DNA of 64,000 bases from NCBI GenBank assembly GCA_016208105.1, contig JACQYS010000029.1:1-64000 (forward strand), read 5' to 3'. Positions 25,739 to 33,831 of the stretch are shown in pieces. The position numbers were made by a program, and so were the translations under genes. The stretch is from Desulfovibrio sp. Its GTDB lineage: Bacteria > Desulfobacterota > Desulfovibrionia > Desulfovibrionales > Desulfovibrionaceae. The stretch's first letter is position 1. Each line of letters opens with the position of its first letter. The notes under the pieces are model-generated. The model saw only the letters and a program-made list of their open reading frames with translations, had not been told where the DNA came from and did no database searches.

Positions 25739-26242
25739 GTGGCCGGGCTCTTTTTACCGGACGAAGCGGCAACCCTGGCCCTGGGGCGAGCGTTGTCGCT
25801 GAACCTGCCGGAGAATTGGGAGAGCCCCACCGTGCTCTTGCGCGCCGGGCTCGGTTCAGGCAAAACCACCCTGACCCGCGGCTTCGTGTCCGCCCTGCCC
25901 GGCAGCGCGGACGCCGAAGTGGCCAGCCCCAGCTTCAACCTGGTCAACGTCTATCCGACCGACCCTCCCGTGGTGCACATCGATCTGTACCGTCTTGGCG
26001 AAGGTTTCATGGACGCGGGCCTGGAAGAACTTCTGGACGCTGGGCACGGAGTTGCAAGACGGGTCGTGCTTGTGGAATGGGCTGAATACCTGCCTGACTT
26101 TTTGCGCCCGCCAAGCTTTATCGACCTGGAACTGGCCGAAGAAGGCCCGGGACGCTCGGCACGGTTCACAGCCCACGGTTCCAAGGCGGCACAATGGCTT
26201 GAGAGAACCCTTTCAACCTACTTACAGAGCGGCAAGTCATGA
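25739..26242 (+). CDS. tsaE: tRNA threonylcarbamoyladenosine biosynthesis ATPase TsaE
   Basis: It starts at GTG 25739, three bases after the CBS gene. The 167-residue P-loop protein has LLRAGLGSGKTTLTRGF (Walker A), VASPSFNLVNVY (switch-like), VVHIDLYRLGE (HxDxYR, family hallmark) and VLVEWAEYLPDFL. TsaE activates the TsaB-TsaD complex that makes the t6A37 modification of ANN-decoding tRNAs. The stop overlaps the lysC start by four bases (ATGA). The N-terminus is a little longer than in E. coli, which is ordinary for the group. Confidence 0.95.
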   Translation: MAGLFLPDEAATLALGRALSLNLPENWESPTVLLRAGLGSGKTTLTRGFVSALPGSADAEVASPSFNLVNVYPTDPPVVHIDLYRLGEGFMDAGLEELLDAGHGVARRVVLVEWAEYLPDFLRPPSFIDLELAEEGPGRSARFTAHGSKAAQWLERTLSTYLQSGKS

Positions 26243-27471
26243 AAATCATGGTTCAAAAGTACGGCGGCACCTCCGTTGCCGGACTGGAACGGATGAAGAA
26301 GGTGCTGTCCAGGGTCAAGAAGGGCATTGACGAGGGCTACAAGATGATCGTGGTCCTCTCGGCCATGTCCGGCGAGACCAACAAGCTCCTGGCCCTGGCC
26401 AAGGAATTCTGCGCCAAGCCGGACCCGGAGGAAATGGACTCCCTGGTGGCCAACGGCGAGAACGTGTCCATCGCGCTGTTCTCCATCCTGGCCAAGTCCG
26501 AGGGGATAAAAGCCAAGTCCTTGCAGGGCTGGCAGATCCCCATCCAGACCACCGATGCCTACATGAAGGCCCGCATCATAAGCATCGACGACAAAAAACT
26601 TAAAGCATTGCTTGAAGATTGTGATGTGCTCGTGGTGGCCGGGTTCCAGGGTGTGGACTGCAAGGGCCGCGTCACCACCCTTGGCCGAGGCGGGTCCGAC
26701 ACCACCGGCGTGGCCCTGGCCGCCGCCATAAAAGCTGACGTCTGCGAGATCTACACCGACGTGGACGGGGTGTTCACCACCGACCCGCGCATCTGCTCGG
26801 CTGCCCGCAAGTTAGATGTCATCTCCTACGACGAGATGCTTGAGCTGGCCAGCTCCGGCTCCAAGGTTCTCCAGATCCGTTCCGTGGAATTCGCCAAGAA
26901 ATTCAACGTGCCCGTCCGGGTGCGTTCCACCTTTACCGACGACCCGGGTACCCTGGTCACCCAGGAGGACGCTATGATGGAAGATCTCGTGATTTCCGGC
27001 ATCGCCTATGACCGCGACCAGTGCCGGGTGACCGTCTACCAGGTCAAAGACAAGCCCGGGGTGGCAGCGTCCATTTTCGGCGCCATCTCCAAAAAACGCA
27101 TCCTGGTGGACATGATCATCCAGAACACCAGCCACGACGGTTTCACGGACATGACCTTCACCGTGCCCCGCGCGGACCTTGAGCAAACTCTTGCGATCCT
27201 GGACTCGGTGAAGGACGAGATCGGTGCGCAGTCCGTGCAGCACGACCTCAACGTGGCCAAGGTCTCCGTGGTGGGCGTAGGCATGCGCAACCACTCCGGC
27301 GTGGCCTCCACCATGTTCCAGGCCCTGCGCGACGAAAACATAAACATCAAGCTCATCTCCACCTCGGAAATCAAGATCACCTGCCTGATCGACGAGAAAT
27401 ACGTTGAGCTGGCCGTTCGCGCCCTGCATTCGGTCTTCGGGCTGGACAAGGAAGAAAAGGCCGCCTGCTGA
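26239..27471 (+). CDS. lysC: aspartate kinase
   Basis: The 410-residue enzyme phosphorylates aspartate, the first step to lysine, threonine and methionine. The kinase domain (1-235) begins MVQKYGGTSVAGLERM and includes LGRGGSDTTGVALAAAI and EIYTDVDGVFTTDPRI. Two C-terminal ACT domains (about 265-405) contain DKPGVAASIFGAISKKRI and VGVGMRNHSGVASTMFQAL and would bind the feedback amino acid. Overlap with tsaE (ATGA) shows translational coupling. It is followed after 113 bases by cimA, so aspartate- and isoleucine-family steps are cotranscribed. Confidence 0.97.
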   Translation: MKIMVQKYGGTSVAGLERMKKVLSRVKKGIDEGYKMIVVLSAMSGETNKLLALAKEFCAKPDPEEMDSLVANGENVSIALFSILAKSEGIKAKSLQGWQIPIQTTDAYMKARIISIDDKKLKALLEDCDVLVVAGFQGVDCKGRVTTLGRGGSDTTGVALAAAIKADVCEIYTDVDGVFTTDPRICSAARKLDVISYDEMLELASSGSKVLQIRSVEFAKKFNVPVRVRSTFTDDPGTLVTQEDAMMEDLVISGIAYDRDQCRVTVYQVKDKPGVAASIFGAISKKRILVDMIIQNTSHDGFTDMTFTVPRADLEQTLAILDSVKDEIGAQSVQHDLNVAKVSVVGVGMRNHSGVASTMFQALRDENINIKLISTSEIKITCLIDEKYVELAVRALHSVFGLDKEEKAAC

Positions 27472-27584
27472 TTGCCCCAGGGGCTGGCGCTCACTGCGCT
27501 TGCCCCTCAACATGACTTTGCCAAGACGTTGCCCGTAAGACCGCTTAAGCAGCGCGCCAAGCGGAGCAACGCGGGAAGGATGCG

Positions 27585-29183
27585 GTGAAGGTACAGATAT
27601 ACGACACCACCTTGCGCGACGGGGCCCAGGCCGTGGACATAAATCTCACGGCCGAAGACAAGATGCGCATAGCACTTAAGCTCGACGAGCTTGGCGTGGA
27701 TTTCATCGAGGGGGGCTGGCCGGGATCAAACCCCACGGACAAGCGCTTCTTCGAGGACATCCAGGGCCACAAGCTCAAGCATTCCCGCATCGCGGCCTTT
27801 GGGTCCACGCACAACTCCAAGAACACCGCCGAGGCCGACCCCAACTTAAAGGCCCTTGTGGCCAGCAAGGCGCCGGTGCTGACCATTTTCGGCAAGGCCT
27901 GGGAACAGCACGTCATCGAGGCCCTGCGCGTGGATTTGCCACGCAATCTTGAGCTCATCGAAAACTCCCTGGCCTTTTTGAAGCCCCAGTGCCAGGAGCT
28001 ATTCTTCGACGCCGAACACTTCTTCGACGGTTTCCGCGCCAACAAGGACTACGCCCTGGAGTGCCTCAAGCGGGCCCACCACGCGGGCGCCCAGGTCCTG
28101 GTTCTCTGCGACACCAACGGCGGCACCCTGCCCTGCGACATCCGCAAGATCTGCGACGCGGTCCTGAAAACCCTGCCTTTGGCCAAGATAGGCATCCACG
28201 CCCACAACGACACGGACATGGCCGTGGCCAACTCGCTCATGGCCGTCCAGGCTGGCGCTGTGCAGGTCCAGGGAACCATGAACGGCTACGGGGAACGCTG
28301 CGGCAACGCCAATCTCTGCTCCATCATCCCCACCCTGGAGCTGAAGCTCAAGAAGCAGGCCCTGCCCAAAGGAAACCTGCCCCTTATCACCGAAGCCTCC
28401 CGTTTCATCGACGAGGTGGCCAACAGGGTGCCGTTCGCACGGCAACCCTATGTGGGCGAATCGGCATTCACCCACAAGGCCGGCATTCATGTGGCCGCAG
28501 TCACGAAGAATTCAAGCCTCTACGAGCACACCCAGCCGGAAAAGGTGGGCAACGTCCGCCAGGTGGTCCTCTCGGACATGGCCGGACAGTCCAACATCCT
28601 CTTCAAGGCCAAGGAATACGGCATCCTTTTGGAAAAAGGCTCTCCGGATGTTTTGGAAATCCTGCGGGAAGTCAAAGAGAAGGAGGCCGCCGGCTACGAG
28701 TACTCCGCGGCCGAGGCCTCGTTCGAGCTTCTCATGCGCCGGGCCCTGGGCATGAGCCGCCGCTATTTCTCCCTGGTGAAATACCGCGTGCTGGACTGGA
28801 AACAGGCCGACTGCGAGGAGCCCTTGGCCGAGGCCACCATCATGGTCCAGGTCGGCGGCCATGTGGAGCACACCGCGTCCGCGGGCCTGGGCCCGGTCAA
28901 CGCCCTGGACACCGCGCTCAGAAAGGCCTTGTCGCGCTTTTATCCTCGCATCAGCGAAATTCGGCTCCTGGACTTCAAGGTCCGGGTGCTTAATTCCAAG
29001 ACAAAGCACGACACGGGCACGGCGTCCCACGTCCGCGTCCTGCTCACCTCGGGCGATCAGCAGGATACCTGGACCACTGTTGGCGTCTCGCACAACATCA
29101 TCCAGGCCAGCTGGCAAGCCCTTGAGGATTCGGTCAATTTCAAATTGCTGCTTGATGACCGGAAAAAAATGTCCAAACGCTGA
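27585..29183 (+). CDS. cimA: (R)-citramalate synthase
   Basis: It starts at a GTG after GGGAAGGA; 532 residues. CimA condenses pyruvate with acetyl-CoA to (R)-citramalate, giving isoleucine without threonine deaminase. The catalytic TIM barrel starts YDTTLRDGAQAVDINLTAED and contains GGWPGSNP, HAHNDTDMAVAN (metal-binding His) and MNGYGERCGNANLCSI; the C-terminal LeuA-type allosteric domain (about 385-525) contains VQVGGHVEHTASAGLGPVNA and follows the barrel. The GAQA variant of the RDGxQ motif is typical of CimA rather than 2-isopropylmalate synthase. A strong terminator follows. Confidence 0.96.
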   Translation: MKVQIYDTTLRDGAQAVDINLTAEDKMRIALKLDELGVDFIEGGWPGSNPTDKRFFEDIQGHKLKHSRIAAFGSTHNSKNTAEADPNLKALVASKAPVLTIFGKAWEQHVIEALRVDLPRNLELIENSLAFLKPQCQELFFDAEHFFDGFRANKDYALECLKRAHHAGAQVLVLCDTNGGTLPCDIRKICDAVLKTLPLAKIGIHAHNDTDMAVANSLMAVQAGAVQVQGTMNGYGERCGNANLCSIIPTLELKLKKQALPKGNLPLITEASRFIDEVANRVPFARQPYVGESAFTHKAGIHVAAVTKNSSLYEHTQPEKVGNVRQVVLSDMAGQSNILFKAKEYGILLEKGSPDVLEILREVKEKEAAGYEYSAAEASFELLMRRALGMSRRYFSLVKYRVLDWKQADCEEPLAEATIMVQVGGHVEHTASAGLGPVNALDTALRKALSRFYPRISEIRLLDFKVRVLNSKTKHDTGTASHVRVLLTSGDQQDTWTTVGVSHNIIQASWQALEDSVNFKLLLDDRKKMSKR

Positions 29184-29203
29184 TACCAGTAACAAGTCAC
29201 TAT

Positions 29204-29234
29204 TGAAAAAAACCGGCCTGTGCCGGTTTTTTTA
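29204..29234 (+). terminator. rho-independent terminator after cimA
   Basis: AAAAAACCGGC pairs with GCCGGTTTTTTT around a short CTGT loop, ending the pdxJ-cimA run. Confidence 0.9.
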
Positions 29235-29357
29235 TTGCATGATTCAACGTCTCGGTACATATGGTAGCAATATTTGCTTATTGCATTGTCGGCTTTGCCT
29301 TTTGGCGCATGCGTGAGAACGTGAAACGTATATCTGCTGCCAGATACGAGCCAAAAG

Positions 29358-30941
29358 ATGGATGCTCCGCCGCGCGCTCCGCAGGCCACTGACAACAGCG
29401 CTCCTGACCAGCAATTCTCCATCATAGAGGATCTCCCGGCGCTTATCTGGCGGATGAACGCCCAGGGAGCCCACGACTACTTCAACAAGACCTGGCTGGC
29501 TTTCACCGGCCTGACCTTTGAGCAATCAAGCAACGATGGATGGATGCGCCGGGTCCATCCCGACGACCTGCCGGACCTCCGAAAAAACTTAAACCATCAC
29601 TTTACATTCAGGCGGGAGTTCGAGTTCCACTACCGCCTGAAGCGGGCCGACGGAGCCTGGCGATGGATCACCGATATCGGCCGGCCCTCGCAAGACGCTG
29701 AAGGCGCGTTCTCGGGATTCCATGGATGTTGTTTCGACATTACCGACCGCATCGAGCAGGAACAAACCCTCAAGCAGGAAAAAGAAAAAGCCGTCGTCGC
29801 CGGGCAAGTGAAGAGCGAATTTTTGGCCAACATAAGCCATGAGGTGCGCACGCCTTTGAATGGAATAATGGGCATGCTCGACGCTCTTTCGGAAACCCAT
29901 CCGTCCCCTGAACAGGAAGAATTGATCGCCACCGCGACGTATTCGGCCAAGCAGTTGCTCGCAGTGATAAACGACCTGCTGGACGTGGCCCGGATCGAAG
30001 CAGGCAACCTGAGCCTGAACACCAGCCCGGTCAACGTTGGGGAGCTTATCCGCAAGGGCGTTGGCCCCTATTCCATCGAGGCGAGAGAACTGGGCATCTC
30101 CACGACTATCAATGTTTCCTCCGAGATTGATCTGGTAATGCTCTCGGTCGATGAAGTCCGCCTTCGCCAGATTCTCTTCAATCTCATGGGGAACGCCCTC
30201 AAGTTCACCACCTTTGGCGGCATAATCTGCGTCACCGCCTTTCTTTCCGGGAGCATTGAAAAAATGATGCTGGTACTCCAGGTGTCCGACTCGGGCATCG
30301 GCATCCCCGACGACAAAATGGCCGTGATTTTCGATCCGTTTGTCCAGGCCGAAGGCTCATTGACCCGCCGGCATGGAGGAGCGGGGCTCGGGCTCTCCAT
30401 CGTGAAAAAGCTGGTGCTCATGATGGGTGGAGCCCTGTGCGTGAACAGCTCGCAGGGAGAAGGGACCGACTTCGTCCTGAGCATCCCTGTCAGCCTGGTT
30501 CCTGCCAAAGAGCCAGAAAAGCCGGGACAGCCGTTTGAAAATAGGACGCTCCCGAAAGCCAAGGCGCTTCTGGTGGAGGATGAACGGGTCAATCAGCTCA
30601 CCGCCAGGCGTATGCTGGAGAAATTCGGGCTCACCGTCACCTGCGTGAGCGACGGCTTTCAGGCAGTGGAAGCGGTTTCCACGAATAACTACGACATAGT
30701 GTTCATGGACATCCAAATGCCGGTGATGGACGGCCTCTCGGCCACCCGGGCCATCCGCGCCTTGGAGGCCTCCCGGCCCGGGAGCGCGCGCCTGCCCATA
30801 GTGGCCATGACCGCGCATGCCATGAAAGGCGATAGGCAGACGTGCCTGGATTCGGGAATGGACGAATACGTGCCCAAACCCCTGGACAAGACCGTTGTCC
30901 TCGAAGCCGCCTGGAAGGTGTTGAAGAGCTCCCGGGGGTAA
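29358..30941 (+). CDS. PAS-containing hybrid histidine kinase with receiver domain
   Basis: The 527-residue soluble protein has a PAS/PAC sensor (20-135, WRMNAQGAHDYFNKTWLAFT), HisKA with His161 in SHEVRTPLNG, a HATPase domain (265-380; N-box NLMGNALKF, G1 DSGIGIP, G2 GGAGLGLSIVKKL), and a C-terminal receiver (400-522) with Asp451 in FMDIQMPVMDG and Lys near VPKPLDK. No membrane segment is present, so the signal is cytosolic. The phosphate would pass from His161 to Asp451 and then probably to a separate phosphotransfer protein. No partner regulator is adjacent. It is an orphan between the cimA terminator and a convergent esterase gene. Confidence 0.93.
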   Translation: MDAPPRAPQATDNSAPDQQFSIIEDLPALIWRMNAQGAHDYFNKTWLAFTGLTFEQSSNDGWMRRVHPDDLPDLRKNLNHHFTFRREFEFHYRLKRADGAWRWITDIGRPSQDAEGAFSGFHGCCFDITDRIEQEQTLKQEKEKAVVAGQVKSEFLANISHEVRTPLNGIMGMLDALSETHPSPEQEELIATATYSAKQLLAVINDLLDVARIEAGNLSLNTSPVNVGELIRKGVGPYSIEARELGISTTINVSSEIDLVMLSVDEVRLRQILFNLMGNALKFTTFGGIICVTAFLSGSIEKMMLVLQVSDSGIGIPDDKMAVIFDPFVQAEGSLTRRHGGAGLGLSIVKKLVLMMGGALCVNSSQGEGTDFVLSIPVSLVPAKEPEKPGQPFENRTLPKAKALLVEDERVNQLTARRMLEKFGLTVTCVSDGFQAVEAVSTNNYDIVFMDIQMPVMDGLSATRAIRALEASRPGSARLPIVAMTAHAMKGDRQTCLDSGMDEYVPKPLDKTVVLEAAWKVLKSSRG

Positions 30942-30944
30942 TCC

Positions 30945-31700
30945 CTACCCCGTCTCGCAAAACTCTTGTACGAACGCCGCGCACAACCCGGAAACCATGC
31001 CCTTGGTTTCCCTGTGGGTTGTGAGAAGATGGTGCTTTGTTACCCGTTCCTCAATGGACAGCACGGCGCAGCGCCGGACCGCTGAATCCACGCTCCTCGT
31101 TATCTCCCACAGATTGCCGAAAGGCACGTACCGGTCCAGGGGCGAATGGATCGTGAGAAGCGGCGCGGTAACCCTGCCAAGGTTTAAGCGCACCTCGCGG
31201 AGGCCGGTCAGAAAGCTGTGCAAAGGCTCAAGCGCGACCGCCTCTTCGTACCCCTGCCAGGGCGCTATGAGTCGTGATTCAGGCTTTTTGGGGGCGCTTG
31301 GCCAGATGGGGCGAAACTTCTTGAGCAGGCCGGTAAAGGGCAAACGCCAGTCCGTGGCTTCCAGAGGCAGATAACGGTAGAGAAAGACAGGCGAGGCGAT
31401 GGTAACCACCCCGGCCGGGCGATAGCGCTGGGCCAAGGCAAGGCACAGGCTCCCCCCCATGGAAAGCCCCAGGACAAAAACCTTGCCGTGCGAGGCTTGC
31501 AGCCTCTCATACTCGGCGCAGACGTGCCCCAGCCAATCAGACCAGCGGGTACGGCTCCAATCGTCTATTGTACTGGCATGGCCAGGCAGGACAGGCAGGC
31601 TCACGTGGTGGCCGCCCATTTCCAAGGCCTCGGCCACCGGGGCCATCTCAAAGGGCGTCCCCCCGAATCCGTGCACGAGCAGGCAGGCGCAGCCTGACAT
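30945..31700 (-). CDS. alpha/beta-hydrolase, carboxylesterase type
   Basis: The 251-residue cytoplasmic enzyme has the oxyanion motif HGFGG (10-14), nucleophile Ser80 in GLSMGG, acid Asp189 in HSPLDRYVP and a candidate His223/224, a complete serine-hydrolase triad. The closest well-known family is the EstB/Est30 monoglyceride-lipase-like carboxylesterase group. The start codon lies four bases after the mtnP stop, so it is translated from the mtnP transcript, although a link with methylthioadenosine salvage is not obvious. It is convergent with the hybrid kinase, with only three bases between stops. Confidence 0.88.
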   Translation of the reverse strand: MSGCACLLVHGFGGTPFEMAPVAEALEMGGHHVSLPVLPGHASTIDDWSRTRWSDWLGHVCAEYERLQASHGKVFVLGLSMGGSLCLALAQRYRPAGVVTIASPVFLYRYLPLEATDWRLPFTGLLKKFRPIWPSAPKKPESRLIAPWQGYEEAVALEPLHSFLTGLREVRLNLGRVTAPLLTIHSPLDRYVPFGNLWEITRSVDSAVRRCAVLSIEERVTKHHLLTTHRETKGMVSGLCAAFVQEFCETG

Positions 31701-31704
31701 GGAT

Positions 31705-32448
31705 CTACGCGCTCGCGATGGCCTCGATCAGGACATTGGTCACCTTTTCGGCGTTCTGCTTGAAGATGTGCAGGATGTCCTCCCAGGTAACGGGAGGCTC
31801 GTCCGTCTTCCAGCAGTCGTAATCCGTGGACATGGCCACCGCTGCGTAGGGGACGCCGGCTTCCGCCGCGAGGATGGCTTCGGAGGCCACGCTCATGTTG
31901 ATGACGTCCGCACCCCACATGCGAAACATGTTGGACTCGGCCCTGGTGGAGAAACGTGGCCCTTCAATGGTGACCAGGGTGCCAGTAGGATGGTGCGCAT
32001 AGCCGTATTTGGCGCAGGCGTTGATGAGTTTATTTCTCAGGCCGTCGTCGAAGGGATCGGCCATGGGAGTGTGCACAGGCGCATGGGGTTCGAAGCTTTC
32101 GTGGAAGGTGATCGGCCGGTGACGGGTGAAATCGATGAACTGGTCCAGCACAACCAGGTCGCCGCGCTTGATCTCGGCCTTCAAAGACCCGACGGCCGTG
32201 GTGGCCAGGATGTGCGTGCACCCGGCGTTTTTCAGTGCCCAGACATTGCCCCTGTAGTTCACCCAGGTGGGCGGGGTGGTGTGCTGGCGCCCGTGCCGGG
32301 CCAAAAGGACAACCTCGCGTCCCTTTATGAGCCCGTGGCGCAGGGTGGAATTGGGCTTGCCGTAGGGCGTGTCGATTTCCTGGTCCTGGGGATTTTCCAG
32401 AATGTCAGGGTTGTCCAGGCCACTGCCGCCGATGATGCCAATCTTCAT
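31705..32448 (-). CDS. mtnP: S-methyl-5'-thioadenosine phosphorylase
   Basis: The start is ATG 32448 (CGGAAGA upstream); 247 residues. MtnP phosphorolyses methylthioadenosine to adenine and methylthioribose 1-phosphate. Features include IGIIGGSGLDNPDI, RHGRQHTTPPTWVNYRGNVW, FIDFTRHRPITF, TIEGPRFSTRAESNMFRMWG and INMSVASEAILAAEAGVPYA, all typical of the PNP/MTAP family. Adenine released here is the substrate of Apt encoded immediately upstream. With the amidohydrolase at 35962 the neighbourhood is a nucleoside-recycling group. The enzyme could also accept inosine, as some family members do. Confidence 0.95.
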   Translation of the reverse strand: MKIGIIGGSGLDNPDILENPQDQEIDTPYGKPNSTLRHGLIKGREVVLLARHGRQHTTPPTWVNYRGNVWALKNAGCTHILATTAVGSLKAEIKRGDLVVLDQFIDFTRHRPITFHESFEPHAPVHTPMADPFDDGLRNKLINACAKYGYAHHPTGTLVTIEGPRFSTRAESNMFRMWGADVINMSVASEAILAAEAGVPYAAVAMSTDYDCWKTDEPPVTWEDILHIFKQNAEKVTNVLIEAIASA

Positions 32449-32548
32449 GATTCTTCCGTTTCCCTTCAATGAATATGAAAAGCGGGCCATCTCCGGCCTG
32501 GCCGGACTAGCCGCCTCGTGAACCAGCAGGCAACTGAAACCGTTCGGA

Positions 32549-33064
32549 TCAGCTTACCTGGATGATGCTGTCGAAAGGCAGGCCGTTGATCTTCTCCCTG
32601 CCGTTTAAGAATCCAAGCTCGATCAGCACTCCGATGCCGACTATCTCGGCGCCGAATGTTTCCATGAGCTTGAGCATGCCCTGCAGGGTGCCGCCGGTGG
32701 CCAGCACGTCGTCGATCACCAGCACCTTTTCGCCCTGAAGCAGCGCATCCTCGTGCATGCACAGGGTGTCGGTGCCGTATTCCAGGTCGTAGGTGACAGT
32801 GGTGGTCTTCCAGGGGAGCTTGCCGGGCTTGCGCACAGGCACGAACCCAAGGCCCATCTTGTAGGCCAGGGCGGCGCCGAAGATGAAGCCGCGGGCTTCG
32901 GCGCAGACGATCCGCGTGGCCCCGCAGTCCTTGAAGCGCTCGGCCATGGAGTCGATGGCGTGGCGGAAGGCCTTGCCGTCGCCGAGCAGCGGGGTGATGT
33001 CCAAAAAGATGATGCCGGGTTTGGGGAAGTCCGGAATGTCTCTGATCAGGGCACGCAAGTCCAT
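32549..33064 (-). CDS. apt: adenine phosphoribosyltransferase
   Basis: The ATG at 33064 has AGGAGAG upstream; 171 residues. Apt joins adenine and PRPP to AMP. The start LRALIRDIPDFPKPGIIFLD is the family signature; EARGFIFGAALAYKMGLGFV precedes the flexible loop, and VLVIDDVLATGGTLQGMLKL is the PRPP-binding motif. It lies 100 bases upstream of mtnP on the same strand, fitting a salvage path methylthioadenosine to adenine to AMP. Longer in-frame extensions upstream lack a ribosome site. Confidence 0.97.
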   Translation of the reverse strand: MDLRALIRDIPDFPKPGIIFLDITPLLGDGKAFRHAIDSMAERFKDCGATRIVCAEARGFIFGAALAYKMGLGFVPVRKPGKLPWKTTTVTYDLEYGTDTLCMHEDALLQGEKVLVIDDVLATGGTLQGMLKLMETFGAEIVGIGVLIELGFLNGREKINGLPFDSIIQVS

Positions 33065-33150
33065 GACAGCTCTCTCCTGAAGTGGTATTGATGCGTTGAC
33101 GCCGCTACGACAAATGTGCGTCCCCGTCAAGCGTCCTGCAAACCATCTTA

Positions 33151-33753
33151 TTGAAAAGTCTGGGGAATTTCTTGAGCTGCCTGCGGAAACCCTTCTGGAA
33201 ATACATCTTTTTCCCACTCGTGGTGAACATGGCCCTTGTGGGCCACTTCATGGTACGCGATCCAGGCTGGTGGGGGCTCAAGGCGCTCTACGACCGCATC
33301 GGCTGCATGGCCGGGAGGCAGACCACCGTTTTGCAGGGCCTGCATCAGGGGTTTGCCGAGGGGGACGCCCCGCCGCAGCGACTGGTTCAGGCCTTGCCCC
33401 AATCCGTTCGAGACGAAGCCACCGACACACCCGGATGGAGACTGTTGGCCGTACCGGAAGGAGCAACCACCCTGACCCTTCTCTATGACGTTCAGCCCCG
33501 GAGCGGCATGCTGACCTTTTACCCACGCGCGAGCGGAGCGGAGAGCGCCGTGGAGGTCTCGGTTGTGCGCGGAGGGAAGCTCAAGCCAGTGACCAAGCTC
33601 ACCGGAAAACCCGGAGCCTGGTCGCCCATCAGCGCCCGGTGGAGCATTTCCCTGGATTGTCTCGACAGGGATGGCCCCATAACCTTTCAGGTAACGCTCA
33701 CGGGGCCGTGGGCCCAACTCTGGACCAAGGACGGCGCGGCATTCTTCGAATAA
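33151..33753 (+). CDS. uncharacterised protein with one N-terminal membrane anchor
   Basis: The 200-residue frame most likely begins at TTG 33151 because a TM helix (about 17-35, YIFFPLVVNMALVGHFMV) follows; the first ATG (33229) would remove it. No good ribosome site is visible, so the start is uncertain. The rest is predicted extracytoplasmic and beta-rich (TLTLLYDVQPRSGMLTFYPR, SISLDCLDRDGPITFQVTL), resembling a jelly-roll-like domain. Its end resembles the beta-rich tail of the adjacent reverse-strand membrane protein in style, so a shared envelope function is possible. The family is not recognised. Confidence 0.5.
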   Translation: MKSLGNFLSCLRKPFWKYIFFPLVVNMALVGHFMVRDPGWWGLKALYDRIGCMAGRQTTVLQGLHQGFAEGDAPPQRLVQALPQSVRDEATDTPGWRLLAVPEGATTLTLLYDVQPRSGMLTFYPRASGAESAVEVSVVRGGKLKPVTKLTGKPGAWSPISARWSISLDCLDRDGPITFQVTLTGPWAQLWTKDGAAFFE

Positions 33754-33831
33754 TCCCGTCCAGCTGGATTATTTCAACAGGATGCGAAGATCGGCTTTTA
33801 GGATGGGATATTAAACCTGCCAGATGCAGCC

